Below, piece after piece: positions 9,901 through 21,744 of a stretch of DNA of 64,000 nucleotides. The DNA lies in NCBI GenBank assembly GCA_015499995.1, contig JADNRV010000154.1, positions 61,687-125,686 of the forward strand. Reading direction: 5' to 3'. A program made the position numbers and the translations under genes. The notes beneath the pieces were generated by a model. It did no database searches. It was not told the origin of the DNA and saw only the letters and a program-made list of their open reading frames with translations. Every line of letters begins with the position of its first letter. The first letter of the stretch is position 1. Source of the DNA: Flammula alnicola. Its lineage: Eukaryota > Basidiomycota > Agaricomycetes > Agaricales > Strophariaceae.

Positions 9901-11670
9901 TTGAATGACGTGTGCTTTCTCCATATCGTCTAGGATGTCGTTGAACCATCCTTTTTGCGCTTCGGTTACTGGGCGTTGATTGACTTTCGTTGTGAACTTT
10001 GTTTCGGGGTCGAAGTTGAGTTTGTGGGTGTACCAGTCTACGTAGAGTACTTCGCTAAGGGATAAGGCAAAGACGTCAGCGTATTCACGTATGAGGGTTT
10101 CGACTCGCTCCCTTTGGTCTTGGGTCAAGTCTTTTCCTATCTCTATCTTCTCGAGGATCTCGGCCACCCGTTTCTCCGCGAATGGCTCTTGTGTTCTGGG
10201 TGAGTCGTTGTTTCCTCGGTCGATTTTGAATTCTTCCGTGTTGATTTCGCCTAGAGCGTGGATGTTGGTCGTATCACCTGTCGTCGCTTCGTTGCGTTCG
10301 ATGTCGTCTGCTGGATGTGCCATGTGTCTTAGGGTGTCGAGTTTGTTCTGAAGCTGGCGGATCCGTGCTTCCGATTGGACGAGTGCTGCTAGTTGGTCAT
10401 GGTTGGTTGTCGTGGTTGTGTCGATCCCGAACAGTGCTCCGATTTGTCGAGTTTGTCGGTGGAATTGCCATGTCGCTGCTGCTTGTTGTGTCGAGTCCTC
10501 TCATTGTTTCTTGATGTCGCCGGCGTTCCTTTCTCTGCATCCCAGGGTTGGCGGTGTTGTGCGTGCTGCTTCGTGTACGGCGTTTATGTCTGCCGCTAGT
10601 TGTTGTTGACGTTGTCGTTTGGCTTTCTTGGCTGTTTGGGCTGGGTGTTGGACTCCATCTGTTGTCTGGTTTGTCGTGTACCATTGTTCCCATTCTGGGT
10701 TCAGCTCGTGTGCCTCGTGTAGGTTCAGGAACGTTGCCCATTTCGTCTCTGCCCAAGGTTCGTCAGAAGTCCGTAGTAGGTTTATTCGGGACCACTCAGC
10801 TTCGAGTTCGTCGTCGCATGGCTCGTTTGCTCGCCTCGAGTTGCGGTCATCTGCAGCGCGGCGTGCTCGATTGTTTCTGGCCTTTGCTTCTGCGTTCCTG
10901 ATTTGTTGTTCGTGTTGACGTTGACAGGCCGTGAGTTTCGCGTACATGCGTTTCTTCTCCTCATACTCGTTCTGTGGGATTCGGCCTCGGCAAGGTGGTG
11001 TTATCGTTTCGGGCTTCGTCATGATGGCCATGATCTTGGGTGTTGCCGGGGTTTCTATGTTCGTTAGTTCCACACGCTCTTCACCATCTTTGATCGTGAT
11101 GGTGTCTGTGTTATAGTCGTGTATTGCTTGTACCTTTTTTAGCCATGGTTTACCTAGAATGACATCGAATGCATTCTTGCAGTCGAAGACCTCGAAGTCG
11201 CTTTGGGTCTCCGTGCCGCCTACCGTTACTCCTCCTCGCCATCTGCCCATTGACTTGATTTGGGCGTCGTTTGCCACCTTGATGAGCGTGTTCGACGGTC
11301 CTAGTGGGCTTAGGCAGTGTCCGTATCTGTCCCATCTATTCTTTGAGATACAGTTTTTTGATGCGCCGTCGTCGACTTGGCCAGTTGCTCTGACTACGAC
11401 ACCATGTGAGCCCTTCAGCTGTATTCGCTGTAGAAACAGTTGCGTCTTCTCGTCGTCCTCGTCCGTTCCCATTTGTGCAATCCTCTCTTCCATGGGCGTT
11501 TCGTACTTGTAAATCTGGGATGTATTTTGTGGTATGGATACATTCGTGGTAGTACTAGTAACGTCCCGGGCGCCAGTTGCTTCGGTAAGAGAGAGCGCTG
11601 GGCATCTCGATCTTCCATTCCGCTCGTCGATCTCCGAGGTATTTGTTGGGAGAGATGCGCAGCCCTCTAC
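6922..11670 (-). pseudogene. Gypsy pol: protease, RT, RNase H, integrase (two TGA stops)
   Basis: A single frame runs from about 11670 down to 6922, broken only by TGA at 10501-10503 and TGA at 7603-7605. The order is: aspartic protease with VDDGASKNCIS and ILGKPWL; RT with MPFGLTGAPTTFCE and a catalytic box WMDDI in place of the usual YxDD; RNase H with TTDGCMNGF and ETDCQAL; integrase with a His/Cys zinc region (HVQLHLRDKYFWP...CPRC), core D in AGDYLSLP, D in MADGGSHFDN and E in NGLIENANRLL; then a C-terminal KIGDLVQVYDS region. No chromodomain is seen. Both interrupting codons are TGA, so C-to-T change from CGA is plausible but unproven. Confidence 0.9.
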
Positions 11671-13118
11671 GTGCTCATCTCCTGACCATTTCCCTGGTCG
11701 TCATTCTCGTCTTCGAACTGCAACGCTTCCGTGTCGTAGATGGCGGCGCTGTAGTGGATAGGTGCCTCATCATTTGTTGTGATCTGGGCGATGCGAACCG
11801 TGTCCTGACGTGCCCGAGAAAAGAGTGCGCGGCTGACGAACATGCGCCAGTTCTGTTCTCGTCTGTCGAGCTGGCTCGTGGGATTCGTGCATCCTCCTCC
11901 TGTGGCGATGTGGCCTGTCATGCCGCAGCGGAAGCATTCGCGGGATCCGATTGGGGCCGTGCCTGGTCGTAGCGGGTACGAGGTCGTCATGAAGCTGGCA
12001 TCTTGTATGTTGGGGTACATCGCGTTCCAAGCAGCGAGTGCGGCGTTATACTGTGCAGCGCCTGCGGCGTCGTTTGTGTATGTTGCTGACGAGGCGATGG
12101 CTCTCCTGGCGAGTTCGTTGGCATCAAGGTTGGGTTGTGTTCGTGGGGTCGGAGAGGGTGTCTGGGGTGTCTGTGGTGTTTTGTTGTAGAAGATGGAGTT
12201 GGGGTTCGGGCGGGCGGTGCTTGGTGTGCTGAGGAAGGGATTTTGTTCACCTTGGGCTTGTCGTGCACCGGGCGTGATGTATCGAGAGGTCTGGGGGGTT
12301 TGTTGTACTGGCGTTTGGACGGTGCTAGCCCATGAGCTCATGTGCGGCGGGGTGTCTCGTGCTCGGGTTGTATTTGGAGTGTACGGTGTCATCGCTGTAG
12401 GAGTGGTTGGTGCTTGGTACGGCGTTGGGGTTTGGTATGGAGCTGGGTTGCCGTATATTGGTTGTTGGGTGGGCGTGAAAGGCGATAGCGATTGGTTGGC
12501 GAACCTCGACATTAGGGTCGACATGGGGTTGGGTGTGCTTCTCGTGAGTAGGTCGAGTTGGTTCTTCAGGGCGGCGTAGGTGATCGAGGTGACTTGGGCG
12601 AGGAATGCTGTCCATGTTGTCGCTGTCGGGCCTAAGGAGACCAGGGCTAGACGTATCGGTAGAGGTAGGGTGTCACGTACCGGGGTGATGAGCAGGCCTC
12701 CATCATCTTGTATGGCGTTGACTATGTTCTTCACCTGTTCGGCCCATGCTAGGTGAGAGAGCACCTGTTCGTCTGCTGGTCCTACTGTGCATCCTATGCT
12801 TGCTTCGTCGAGCCTCATGTTCATGAGCATCGATAGGAGGTGGTCGCGACTTGGTATGTTGACCGTCGGTTTCGGCCATCGTGTTGTAAATGCCTCGTAG
12901 AATACGGTCCAGTCCGCTAGCTCGGCTGCCGTTCGATTTTCGTACCATTTCTCTGCCGTATGTCCGGGTTCGAGGTTACGTGCAAATTTGAAATGTTTCC
13001 GTACGTTTGGTGTACTCTCGTCGAATTGTCGTTCCAGCTTGCGGAACCAGGTGTGTGGTTTCTCATCGGAGGTCCCGTAGTCGCCACGAAAGAGCTTGAG
13101 GTCGTTGTCGTTGGCCAT
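11667..13118 (-). CDS. Gypsy Gag polyprotein (483 aa)
   Basis: Structural protein that would form the virus-like particle. It starts MANDNDLKLFRGDYG and holds a retrotransposon-gag-like helical region with HTWFRKLERQFDES and WTVFYEAFTTRWPKP near residues 20-100. A long Pro/Thr/Ser-rich linker (about 210-370) precedes a nucleic-acid-binding zinc knuckle, CFRCGMTGHIATGGGC (C-x2-C-x4-H-x6-C), near residue 400. The frame is intact. Its last codons overlap the pol frame, which lies in -1, so pol is probably made by -1 ribosomal frameshifting. I did not identify a clear slippery site. Confidence 0.85.
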   Translation of the reverse strand: MANDNDLKLFRGDYGTSDEKPHTWFRKLERQFDESTPNVRKHFKFARNLEPGHTAEKWYENRTAAELADWTVFYEAFTTRWPKPTVNIPSRDHLLSMLMNMRLDEASIGCTVGPADEQVLSHLAWAEQVKNIVNAIQDDGGLLITPVRDTLPLPIRLALVSLGPTATTWTAFLAQVTSITYAALKNQLDLLTRSTPNPMSTLMSRFANQSLSPFTPTQQPIYGNPAPYQTPTPYQAPTTPTAMTPYTPNTTRARDTPPHMSSWASTVQTPVQQTPQTSRYITPGARQAQGEQNPFLSTPSTARPNPNSIFYNKTPQTPQTPSPTPRTQPNLDANELARRAIASSATYTNDAAGAAQYNAALAAWNAMYPNIQDASFMTTSYPLRPGTAPIGSRECFRCGMTGHIATGGGCTNPTSQLDRREQNWRMFVSRALFSRARQDTVRIAQITTNDEAPIHYSAAIYDTEALQFEDENDDQGNGQEMST

Positions 13119-13729
13119 GTCGTCGTCTTGTTCGGGGGTCGGGGGTTGTGTTTGTTGAATGGTTGGGGGTCGTTCTTGTTCTAGGGTCGGGGGTCGTTCT
13201 TGTTCTGGGGTTGGGGGTCGTTCTTGTTCTGGGGTCAGGGGTCGTTCTTGTTCTGTTGTCGGTTGTCTTTCTGTTATCGGTGATGATGGGGGGCTGCAAG
13301 TCGATGGTGTTGTCGTGAGGCTTGATTCTGTCGATGGGCTGTGTGTCGAAAGTGTCGGTGTGCTGGCGGTTCTGTTGTGCTGTCGTATGTTTCTTTGTCT
13401 TATCTGATCGTCGATTCTACATTGTGATATCCGTTCCAGTATCTCTTGTGCCTTTTGCCAGCTCTGTTGGTCGTCTCTTCTTCTGTCTGCCAGTTTGCCA
13501 GCGGTTACATGTGGTCGTCGAATCTACTCTCGTCACCAAGATGGGGGCTGCCTAGAGCCGATAACGGGGAACGCCGGGGGTCTATCTCAGAGGAAGCGCA
13601 ATGCGGCGCGAAGCAAGGGAAAGTGTGACGAAGTCGTGGATAATGATGAGAAGTATGCTACGAACATGTGTGTGTCTAGCTAAGGCAGTTCAGACTCCGC
13701 TCGGCTGGCTCCGCCAGCACCGCCACAAC
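13119..13729 (-). other. Gypsy 5' leader or LTR remnant
   Basis: There is no credible protein. The stretch next to gag (13130-13262) is a short imperfect tandem repeat, on the plus strand GGGGTCGTTCTTGTTCT-like units about 25-30 bp long. Further upstream (minus-strand sense) is a TGGTGACGAGAG tract near 13535 that could be a tRNA primer-binding site. The outer 200 bp may be a remnant of the 5' LTR, but no partner copy exists in the window to prove it. The junction with LINE A1 is near 13729. Confidence 0.4.
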
Positions 13730-14051
13730 GTAAGGTGGATATAGATTAAAAGGGTGGACAGGGGGGTCACCCAGATGCGAGAAGAGCCTGCCAGGCCCTC
13801 CCCGATTAAATGGTAAAATCGACGTGGTCATAGCTAAGCAAGAACCGAAGTCCAAGCTGCCGTCCACCAAGCCGGGTCCGGAACGACACAGCGAAAAGCC
13901 CGACCCCAAAGGGTAGAGCCTCCCTAACCTGGAACGACCAGGTCCGCCAGCCTCTCGGCCTTTGACTGCGCCGAGCCAACACTCACGGGCAGTGAGTCGC
14001 TTTGACCGCAGCGCCGCCCGCAAATGAGATTGCCCCCCATCCAGAGTCCCT

Positions 14052-15213
14052 CATCCGACTCCGGCTGGGGCCGGTTGAAAGCAAACGCCGTAACGTTGTC
14101 AGTCAAAATTTTCTCAAGACCCCACACTAGGTGCGGGGCCCTGTGAGGTAGCATCGGGAGCTTAGGGCACCCGAAGAGATGATCGCGCATCTGAGGATAA
14201 ACCCCACACATACAACCGAGAGCAAGTGGATCGTCGATTTTGAACCGCTCGTAGTACGAGCCGATCGAAGCATGATTCGTGATAGCACGACACATGCAGG
14301 CAAACAACTGAGAGTTGCAGCCGCCCACTTCAAGCCACGGCCTGCCGCGAACGGGGGTCGGATGGAGAGGATTACCCTTTAGATTCTCTAACTCCAAGAA
14401 ATTAGAGCCAAGTAAATTGGGAACCTCGTCGACCTCTGTCGACCAAGCATCCCGCGCTACAGTGTCGGCTTTGTTCTTAAGCCAAGCAATAGAAAGAGGG
14501 GTATTCAGTGTAACAGGTACACCCGGAAACCCCAGGACGAGGTCGTGAGCCTCTTGATGAATGTCCCACTCCATATCGGAGGGAGACTCTGCAAAAACGA
14601 CTTTTCGGTTGCCAGCACCCTGGAACCATCATTCAAGTGCCCAACAAACGATCAGAGATGAGCCCTGATGAGAATGCAGGGAAGGATCAACGGCCATTCG
14701 AGCAGCATGCATCGAATCCGTGAAAATAACTATCCTGGTGACGTCTCCGAACGCTACCATTGCGGAGATGGCCACCGAGATGGCATCGAGCTCAGCATCA
14801 GTGCTAATAGCTCGACCGGAAGAGTGGCATCTGGCCAATACCAGAGCACCCTGCCGCTTGATAACAATGCCGTTGGCGGCCTGCCAGGGCCCCGGAGGGA
14901 CCGAGCCGTCAACACCAGCATATGCAGTTCCTGGCTCATCATCACACTTCTCGATGAGTTTGTCCAGTATGATTTTCCACGCAGCATCAGGGTCTGCAGC
15001 CCTGCTGATACGTGGTTTAGCCATCCATGTAAACCGGCTCGCATGCCGGTCCATTAGACGATATCCAGGTCTGGCATCTGGAGCAAAAGGCTCCAGTTCT
15101 TACAGACCAGCGAGGTGGAACAATGCATTGCCCACAAGTCCACCGCGCAACTTTTCTTGTTGACGCTCGGTAAAGTTCTTAATCGCCATCTTGTGAGGGA
15201 TGGCTTTTTTAAG
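14052..15213 (-). pseudogene. LINE-A1 ORF2, 3' part (RNase H and zinc motif)
   Basis: Encodes RNase H with AYAGVDGSVPPGPWQAANG, STDAELDAISVAI and IVIFTDSMHAAR (the D, E, D catalytic series). The C-terminal motif follows: CRAITNH...GCMCGVYPQMRDHLFGC, a Cys/His cluster typical of non-LTR ORF2 ends; other A copies have CTCGVYPQTRDH, so one variant residue (CMCG) is seen. Breaks: a stop near 15100 (AGL*ELEP), a stop and frame change near 14630, and a one-base loss near 14060 that destroys the natural stop. It is the downstream part of the gene piece at 21865-22654, separated by B1. Confidence 0.88.
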
Positions 15214-15240
15214 TTTTTTTTTTTTTTTTTTTTTTTTTTT

Positions 15241-15786
15241 AATCAACAGTTTATATTCTGGTGCACGAAAGCAGTCCGGTCTCTAACTAATACAAACGGA
15301 GGCGGTATACTACGCGTGCAAAAGAAAGAAGTTGGCTCGACGGCGAGCATGCGACGCGCGCGAGCGCGGCGCGGGCGAGACGGCGCAGCCGCCTGAAACC
15401 CAGATAGGTAGTCTCGCAACTACAGATTGTCCGACGTTGCAGCGTTGTTAACGCTACCGCATGAATGGCAGATAAGAGTATTGGGATGGGAAGGGGGGTC
15501 ACCCGAAAGCGAAGAGAGCCTGCCAGACCCTCCCCGGTTCAACGGTAAAATTTACGTTGTAATAGCTAAGCAAGAGCCAAAGCCCCACCGCCGTCCACCG
15601 AACTGGGTCCTCCATCCGCGGCGCATGACACCGGCTCAGAGAGTCGACGCCACCGGCCCTGGAACGACCAGCGCCCTAGGCACTTGCGGAACTTTGCCGC
15701 CACCAAACGGAAACACATCACGGACAGTTGAGTCGATTTGACCGCGGATCACTCCACAATCAGGATCGCCCCCCTCCCAGAGTCCC
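15241..15786 (-). other. LINE-B1 3' UTR
   Basis: Non-coding and conserved in every B tail of the window. Sense order: GGTGACCCCCCTTCCC near 15490, a small hairpin GCGTT-AAC-AACGC (15442-15454), a GC-rich block, then CACCAGAATATAAACTGTTGATT directly before poly(A). The last 20 bp are also nearly identical in subfamily A, so they may be what the reverse transcriptase recognises. Confidence 0.7.
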
Positions 15787-18700
15787 TCATCCGACTCCAG
15801 TGGGGTGCCGGGAGAAGGAGAACGCCGTAGGGTTCTCCAACAGATAAGTCGCCAGCTCCGAAATGAGTTTCGGCTTCCGGCGAGTCCAAGGCTGTTTCTT
15901 GCACTTGAATATATAATCGCGAGTCTGAGGATAAACCCCACACTCACAACCGTGGGCCCTAGGGTCATCGGATTTGAACTGCTCATAGTACGAGCATGAT
16001 TTGTAATTAAATGGCACATGCGGGCAAAGAGCGAAACACTCTGACTGCCAGCTTCAAGCCAAGGTCCCCCGTGAGTGGGACTAGGCTGGACAGGGTCTCC
16101 GTTCAACCCTTGCAGCTCCATAAAGTTGGAGCCAAGCAGGAATGGCTGATCGGAAACTCTTTGTTTCCAATCTGTGCATGCCGATTTGTCCACGAAATCG
16201 CGGACATACTGGAGAGAGAGTTTGGTGGTAGGAATGATGGCAACGCCGCGCATACCAGCAACGAGATCGTGTGCTTCGTTTTGAATGTCCCACTCCATGT
16301 CGGAGGGAGACTCGATAAAAGTAACCTTATGGTCAGGCGAACGCCTGAACCACGGCTCAGGTAGACGACACACCATCAGTGACTGAGACTGGAAGGAGTG
16401 CGGAGAGGGATCCACTGAGAGGCGAGCGGCATGCATCGCGTCAGTGAAAACAGTGATACGTTTGACATCCCCAAAGCCCACGGCATTGGAGATGGCAACG
16501 CGAATAGCAAAGAGCTCTGCATCTGTAGACGAGGCCCTCCTGGCAGCATGACACCCAGAATAAACCTGTGCGCCCTGCCGTTTGATAACAACACCAGTGG
16601 CGGCTTGCCACCCTGGAGGGCAGGAGCCATCAACACCAGCGCATGCAGCGTCTGGATCATCCTCGAGAGACTCGAGGGACGCATCCAAGATAAGCTTCCA
16701 AGCTGCTTCAGGATCTTCGGACCTGCTAAAGCATGGCTTGGCAAGCCACTTGAACCGATCGGCATACCGATCGAGGATTCAATAACCCGGACGAGCCTCA
16801 GGAGCAAAGGGCTCCGTAGACTCAACAGGGACACTGGAATAATTTACATTATCCATAAGAGCACCCGTCACCTTACGGCGGTGGGCGGCAGGCATGCGTT
16901 CAACCGACATGGGATGAGGGGTCGCGCGCTTAAGTGATGATCCGGCCATGAATGACTGAATCGGGTGAGTGTCCAAAAGAGTGGCGACCCGCACCGTAGA
17001 GCGGTCGCGCAATCTTTCGAGAAGTATAGGGATGGGTAGGAGGCCCGCAAGGGCCTCAACCCCTCCTGAAGGCAAAGTACGGAATGCACCCGTAATCCAG
17101 AGAGCAGCTTTACGCTAAACTTGCGTAAGCTGTTTGATGAGGCCCTTATTACGAGCACCCTTGAAGAACCACATGCGATACCCACACGTGAATATGGGGA
17201 CCACACATGTACGGTAAAGGAGGCGCTTCTGCATAGGCAAAAGCCCCCGAGTGGAGGAACCAAGCATCTTCATCAAAACTACCAATGTGAAACCCTTGGT
17301 GGAATAATAGCGCACGTGCTCGTTGAAAGTGAGCTTGCGGTCGAAGTAAAAGCCCAGATACTGCCAAAACGGCTTGGGCTTGAGATAATTAGCCCGATCT
17401 CCGGTGTAGGGTGCATACCCGAGATCGATGCTAGGATTATAGTAAGCGTGGGACCTATCAAAATGATAGATCTCAGACTTATCGTGCTCTAGTGCCAAGG
17501 CAAAAGCCTTGAACAACTCGAAGATAACAGCATATGCCTTCTTCAGCATCGCAATATTATGATCCAGCCACTCATCCTGAACAATGAGTGTGCCATCATC
17601 AACATAAGAGAGAAGGTCGACCCTCAACCCAAGGTCAAGGCACCGCCTCTCGAACAGGCGCATGATAGGCGCCAGGTAAATAGCTGACAAGACAGGGGAC
17701 AAGGCCGACCCTTGGCCCACCCCCACGTCTGCCTGTAACGGGTCCGATAAAAAGGAATTCCACGCATACCGCGTCTTCCTCTCTACCAGATAAAATGCGA
17801 AAAACTTGACCACCAACGGAGGGAAGCCAAGTTTCCGAAGAATAATCACAAGCGCATCGTGATTAAGCGAAGGGAAAAACTGAGCGAGATCGAAGGCGAC
17901 CACGCTAGTCTTTAAACCCTTAGCCCAGCCTGCATGCACAATGTGCATGAGGAAGAGCCCAGCATCCTCAGTGGAGTGCTGATGCACGCCACCCACCTGG
18001 TTAGGATGGAAAATGTCCAGCCCGACAGCGTCAAACTGAATGTGATTCGAGATCATCTTCTCGATCAATTTGCCAATGGTATTCAGGAGAACAATAGGCC
18101 TGAATGCCTTAGGTGCAGAGTAGGATGGCTTATTCGGCTTGGGTATAATCACCGAAAGTGAATCCTTAAATACAGACGGCCAGCACCCCACACGCATGCA
18201 GGCATTGGCAATCGAGAGGAAGACCTCAACGGAATGAGGGTCGCGACGTACTATCCCCTTCAGGTGGGACCAATTGACATGATCCGGACCCGGAGCAGAC
18301 AGACCGGAACACGCAGAGAGAGCCTCTGTGAGTTCCAGCGCAGAGAAACGAACCCACTCCCTAATAGGCAGGGTAGGGAGAGAGTTCAATAAATTAGCAT
18401 CAAACACTCTGTCAGAGGCAGAGTTGTAGGTGCCGTGGAGCGCGTCCCAGAGGGCGGGCATGTCATTACAAGGCTCGCCACGGTAATGGAGAGCCTCGCA
18501 AGGGGGAAGTTTGCGCTGTTGGACCCAGTTCATGAGGTCCCACGGGCGCTTATTAGCCGACGTGATTTCATGGATCCGTTGATCAAAGAAATCGCGCTTG
18601 ACATCTCGGATGACTTTCCGAAAGGATTTCCAGTCCTCAGGCAGGCGACTGCGCCGGAACGTGTCAAGGGCGTCTGAGCACTCCTGGGTCCACCAGGGCT

Positions 18701-19658
18701 TAGATCGCCGGGTAACAAAGGAATCTTTAGCATGGGACTCCCATGCAGAAGAGAAGACCAATGCCACCGCTTGCGCAGCAGCCTCGATCCGTTCCTCGGT
18801 GTCCAGAGGGGCAGTCGGGTCGATAGCCCGGAGCCCCGAGCTGATAGAATTGATGAATGCCGGAACATCATCAGTGGGAAGAGACATCCGAACCGCCCCA
18901 TTAGGGGCAGGAGAGATGTCCAGTGTGATCGAAATCGGAATATGATCCGATTTGAGTTGAATGTCCGGACACCGGACAACAGTACCGTCAATCACCTGGT
19001 TAGGTGGGACGAAAGCGAGATCAATCACCGTTTTGCGCTTGGTGGGATCTCTCAGTATGTGCGTGGGCCCTGGGTTGCCAAAGGCAGCCAGTTCAAGCCC
19101 AAGAATAGCAGCGGATTGCTGCAGTGAGAGAGCGCATCCCTCCCGACCACTGTGACCTTCATCCCAGTCCTCGGAGTGTGCGTTAAAGTCCCCGCCCATG
19201 AAATGGAAGCGAGGAAGTGCAGTGTCGTGGGCCTTGAGCCAATTAATGGCCCCATGGTCTGCGTCAGAATAGACATTCATCAAAAAGAAGGTCTCGGCAC
19301 TTGTTGAGAGTGACAGGACCTGTATATCGGGGTGATCAATCACATCCCTTCGTATAGACGGACGATACCGGGCTAGCCTAGTCGAAATGTAGGTCCTAAC
19401 CCGGGGTCGCTCGTCAGTGGTAGTGGGCGCACGGACTATTGCCAGCCAATCTGGGTGGTTCGGTGTGCCAAAGACATCCTCACCCTTTCTGGTTTTAGCA
19501 GATGGGGCAGTCCTTATGTGTCGCCAAGGGGGTTCTTGCACGAATATGATATCATATATGTTGTTACATGTAGATAGAATTACATCCAGGGACATCCCGT
19601 CCCTGGCCACGTTCCAGCTCAGCACCCGCACCTCATCCAGCATGGGTTGTGCTGGCAT
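15787..19658 (-). pseudogene. LINE-B1 ORF2 (EEP-RT-RNase H), inactivated
   Basis: It starts at the TAATG overlap (MPAQPMLDEVRVLSWNV) and is open for 847 residues to a TAG at 17115-17117, where B3 and B4 have CAG in QVQRKAALW. The frame continues to a TGA at 16779-16781, where B3 and B4 have CGA (GYRILDRYAD). RNase H follows (GVDGSCPP, STDAELFAIRVAI, TVFTDAMHAARLS), and then the zinc region is damaged by frameshifts near 16000 (CHLITNHA then a shifted frame). RT motifs include SYVDDGTLIVQDE. Compared with B3, drift is moderate. Confidence 0.9.
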
Positions 19659-19660
19659 TA
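19586..19660 (-). promoter_or_regulatory. Coupling region of B1: TAATG plus hairpin
   Basis: ORF1 TAA and ORF2 ATG share the A at 19658. The stem arms CCAGGGAC/GTCCCTGG occupy 19586-19606. Confidence 0.72.
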
Positions 19661-21744
19661 AGCTACGTTATGTGAGCGATGGGTGGGATGACGATTTAAC
19701 CAAAAATCACGTACCTCAGCATATTTAGCCTCGATCCAAGGGCGGTCGAAGCGGTGTCGCCAGAACGAGCAGTGGCTCGAAGAGGCCCAATGATCCTTGT
19801 GGCACGATGGGCACCGCGCAGAGTGGGGGCAGTCCGTACCAAGCGGAGTGCCTTTGGTCGGGGGCTTAGCCTCCGGGTGAGGTTTGCAGCACGAGGCGGC
19901 GATGCGATGCACCTCCGCCTCATGCGGGCCAGAGCAGCGAGCGCAGATTGGCTGGCGCACTTTGCAAGAATTCTTCGGGTGGCCCCACCTCCAGCATCGA
20001 GTGCAGAGAGGGACTCCGGCGCTGACAGTGGTTGGGCGAATGAGGATCACCCTACCACGGAACATGAAGGTCTTGTTGATAAGACGCTTCGCGCGTTGAC
20101 CCAATTGCGAGTCGTATATTTCGAAGAAGGCGTGGGCGGTAGAGCTCGCCTTCGAGTTGCAGATGATGCGAGGAGGGCCCGCGAGCATGATATCCATGGA
20201 CAGAGGGGAGGCGAGCATCGCCATCTTCACCTCCGTGCCGGTGGTAGGGACCCTGGTGGCGTAGTCACTAAAGGCCGGTAAATCGAGAGCCTTAAGATAA
20301 GACTTCGAGGTAGGGAGCCCAACCCACACGTCAAGAGTGTCGGATTTGGGGGTGATAACATGGACGAATCCACGGATGATGTTGAGGTCGGCCTCATTGG
20401 CCACACCAGAGGTAGCAAGGGATATACCCTCATACGCACGAGAGGCAGCCAGGACCCTTCGGGTCCTGGCTGCGTCTCGGAGTCCTTTGTCGATCTTGTC
20501 TCGAAGCTTGATGAGTTTACTGTCCTTGGGGCGCTCCCCAGGGCCAGAGTACTGGATCAAGACCTGCTTGCGAGTAGGTCCGGATGAGGTAAACGACGGG
20601 GTGGTCTTCTGCTTCTTTGCAGACGACGGCCCCATCGGAGACGACAGAAATCGTTTGTTGCCAGACAGCTCCGCCTGCATGGCCGGAACTCGAGGCGCGG
20701 GTGGATAGCAAGGTCCACCACCAAAGGCATTAGGGCCTATGGCGGGGTCCCTCTGGGACAGCGGGTTGGCCACAGCCATCTGAGCATAGCTCTGACGGGT
20801 GGACGGATAACCGGCTGGCCGGGGGGGATAGGAGGTGGGGGCCTCAGGTAGGAGTCCGCCGGCCTCTTGCGAGGCTGACGGGGGGCAGGGGCACCCTTCG
20901 GAGGTGCCACTGCACCAGATGGCGCTATGAACGCCGGCACCCTAGCCTTCCCAGCCGACTTCCTAGTCGTGGGGGCGGGGGTCGCGGATGACATCCCAGT
21001 GTCCGTGTCAGTGTCCATAGGACCCGACCTGGAAGCACCAGGGAGAATGGAGGCCGTGGAGGCATGAATCGTCTCCTCGTGAGGGGAGACCGAGGCCACA
21101 GCCATTGAAGCAAGTTCGTGGATGGTGCGATTACCGTCCACGTTGAGTGTAGTGGCTTCCCACCACGAAGATGTGTACACCGCTGAGATAAACCCAACGA
21201 TGGACGATGCCAAAGGTCGAGAGACCTCCGAGCCAGCACTGTCAAGAGCCTCACTGCCGGAGCGACGAAACCAGGATGATGCCATGCGAAGAGACTCAGA
21301 GAGTCGATGCATCACCTCGTCGTCTGTCTCTGGAGGTGCAGTGGTGCTATCGCGGGTAGAAGGACCTGCAGGGGGGGCTTCCTCCCCATACATGTCCTCG
21401 TCTTCATCGCCAGGATGGCCCTCTTCACCATAGGGCACCTCACTGTCGTCATGGATAATGGAGGACCTCGATCGAGGTCGATCGGGTCTCGGTGTGAGTT
21501 GCCTCGTCTGCTGAGGAACTGGGGATGCGTACACCTGCCTCTGGAGGGAGGCAGATGCAGTAGACTGCACTGCCTGGACAGACGCAGTGGTAGAGGGGGC
21601 CAACCTTGCGAGGGCGGCCTGTTGGACAGTGAGTCTCTCAGCTGGAGATAAACCAGCCAGCGGATCGACGGGAGCAGGCGTGGCGGGCGATCGGGTAGAT
21701 CGATCGCCACCACCTTTGGGATTCGGATTGGATTTGGGCGGCAT
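19658..21744 (-). pseudogene. LINE-B1 ORF1 (gag-like), one frameshift
   Basis: It starts MPPKSNPNPKGGGDRST at 21744. The N-terminal half is Pro/Ser/Thr-rich with an acidic patch (EEGHPGDEDEDMYGEEAPP). A frameshift around 20760-20790 separates it from the C-terminal half, which begins MAVANPLSQRDPA. The C-terminal half holds an RNA-binding-like region (FSDYATRVPTTGTEVKMA) and zinc clusters CTRCWRWGHPKNSC, CARCSGPHEAEVHRIAASCC and CPHSARCPSCHKDHW. The frame is otherwise open to the TAA in TAATG. The C-terminal organisation equals the intact 677-aa ORF1 of C1. Confidence 0.88.

Larger units (their letters stand above)
6893..13729 (-). mobile_element. Ty3/Gypsy retrotransposon internal region, no LTRs found
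   Basis: The minus strand carries gag then protease-RT-RNase H-integrase in the Ty3/Gypsy order (integrase after RNase H). Gag ends at 11667; pol overlaps its end in the -1 frame. Neither border shows a direct repeat that could be an LTR. The pol stop is 30 bp from the LINE B5 border, and the 560-bp leader upstream of gag ends in LINE A1 3' UTR sequence. The element appears stripped of one or both LTRs. I could not identify the borders to better than about 10 bp on either side. Confidence 0.85.

Noticed and set aside
6893..13729. LTRs flanking the Gypsy body
   Set aside because: No direct repeat links the two borders. TGTTTCACGCC near 6915 and the GC-rich edge near 13700 could be remnants but have no matching partner.
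15214..15240. Poly(T) runs (15214, 23251, 23845, 47873, 48738, 58911) as Pol III terminators
   Set aside because: Each directly precedes a LINE 3' UTR in minus sense and is the poly(A) tail of that LINE.
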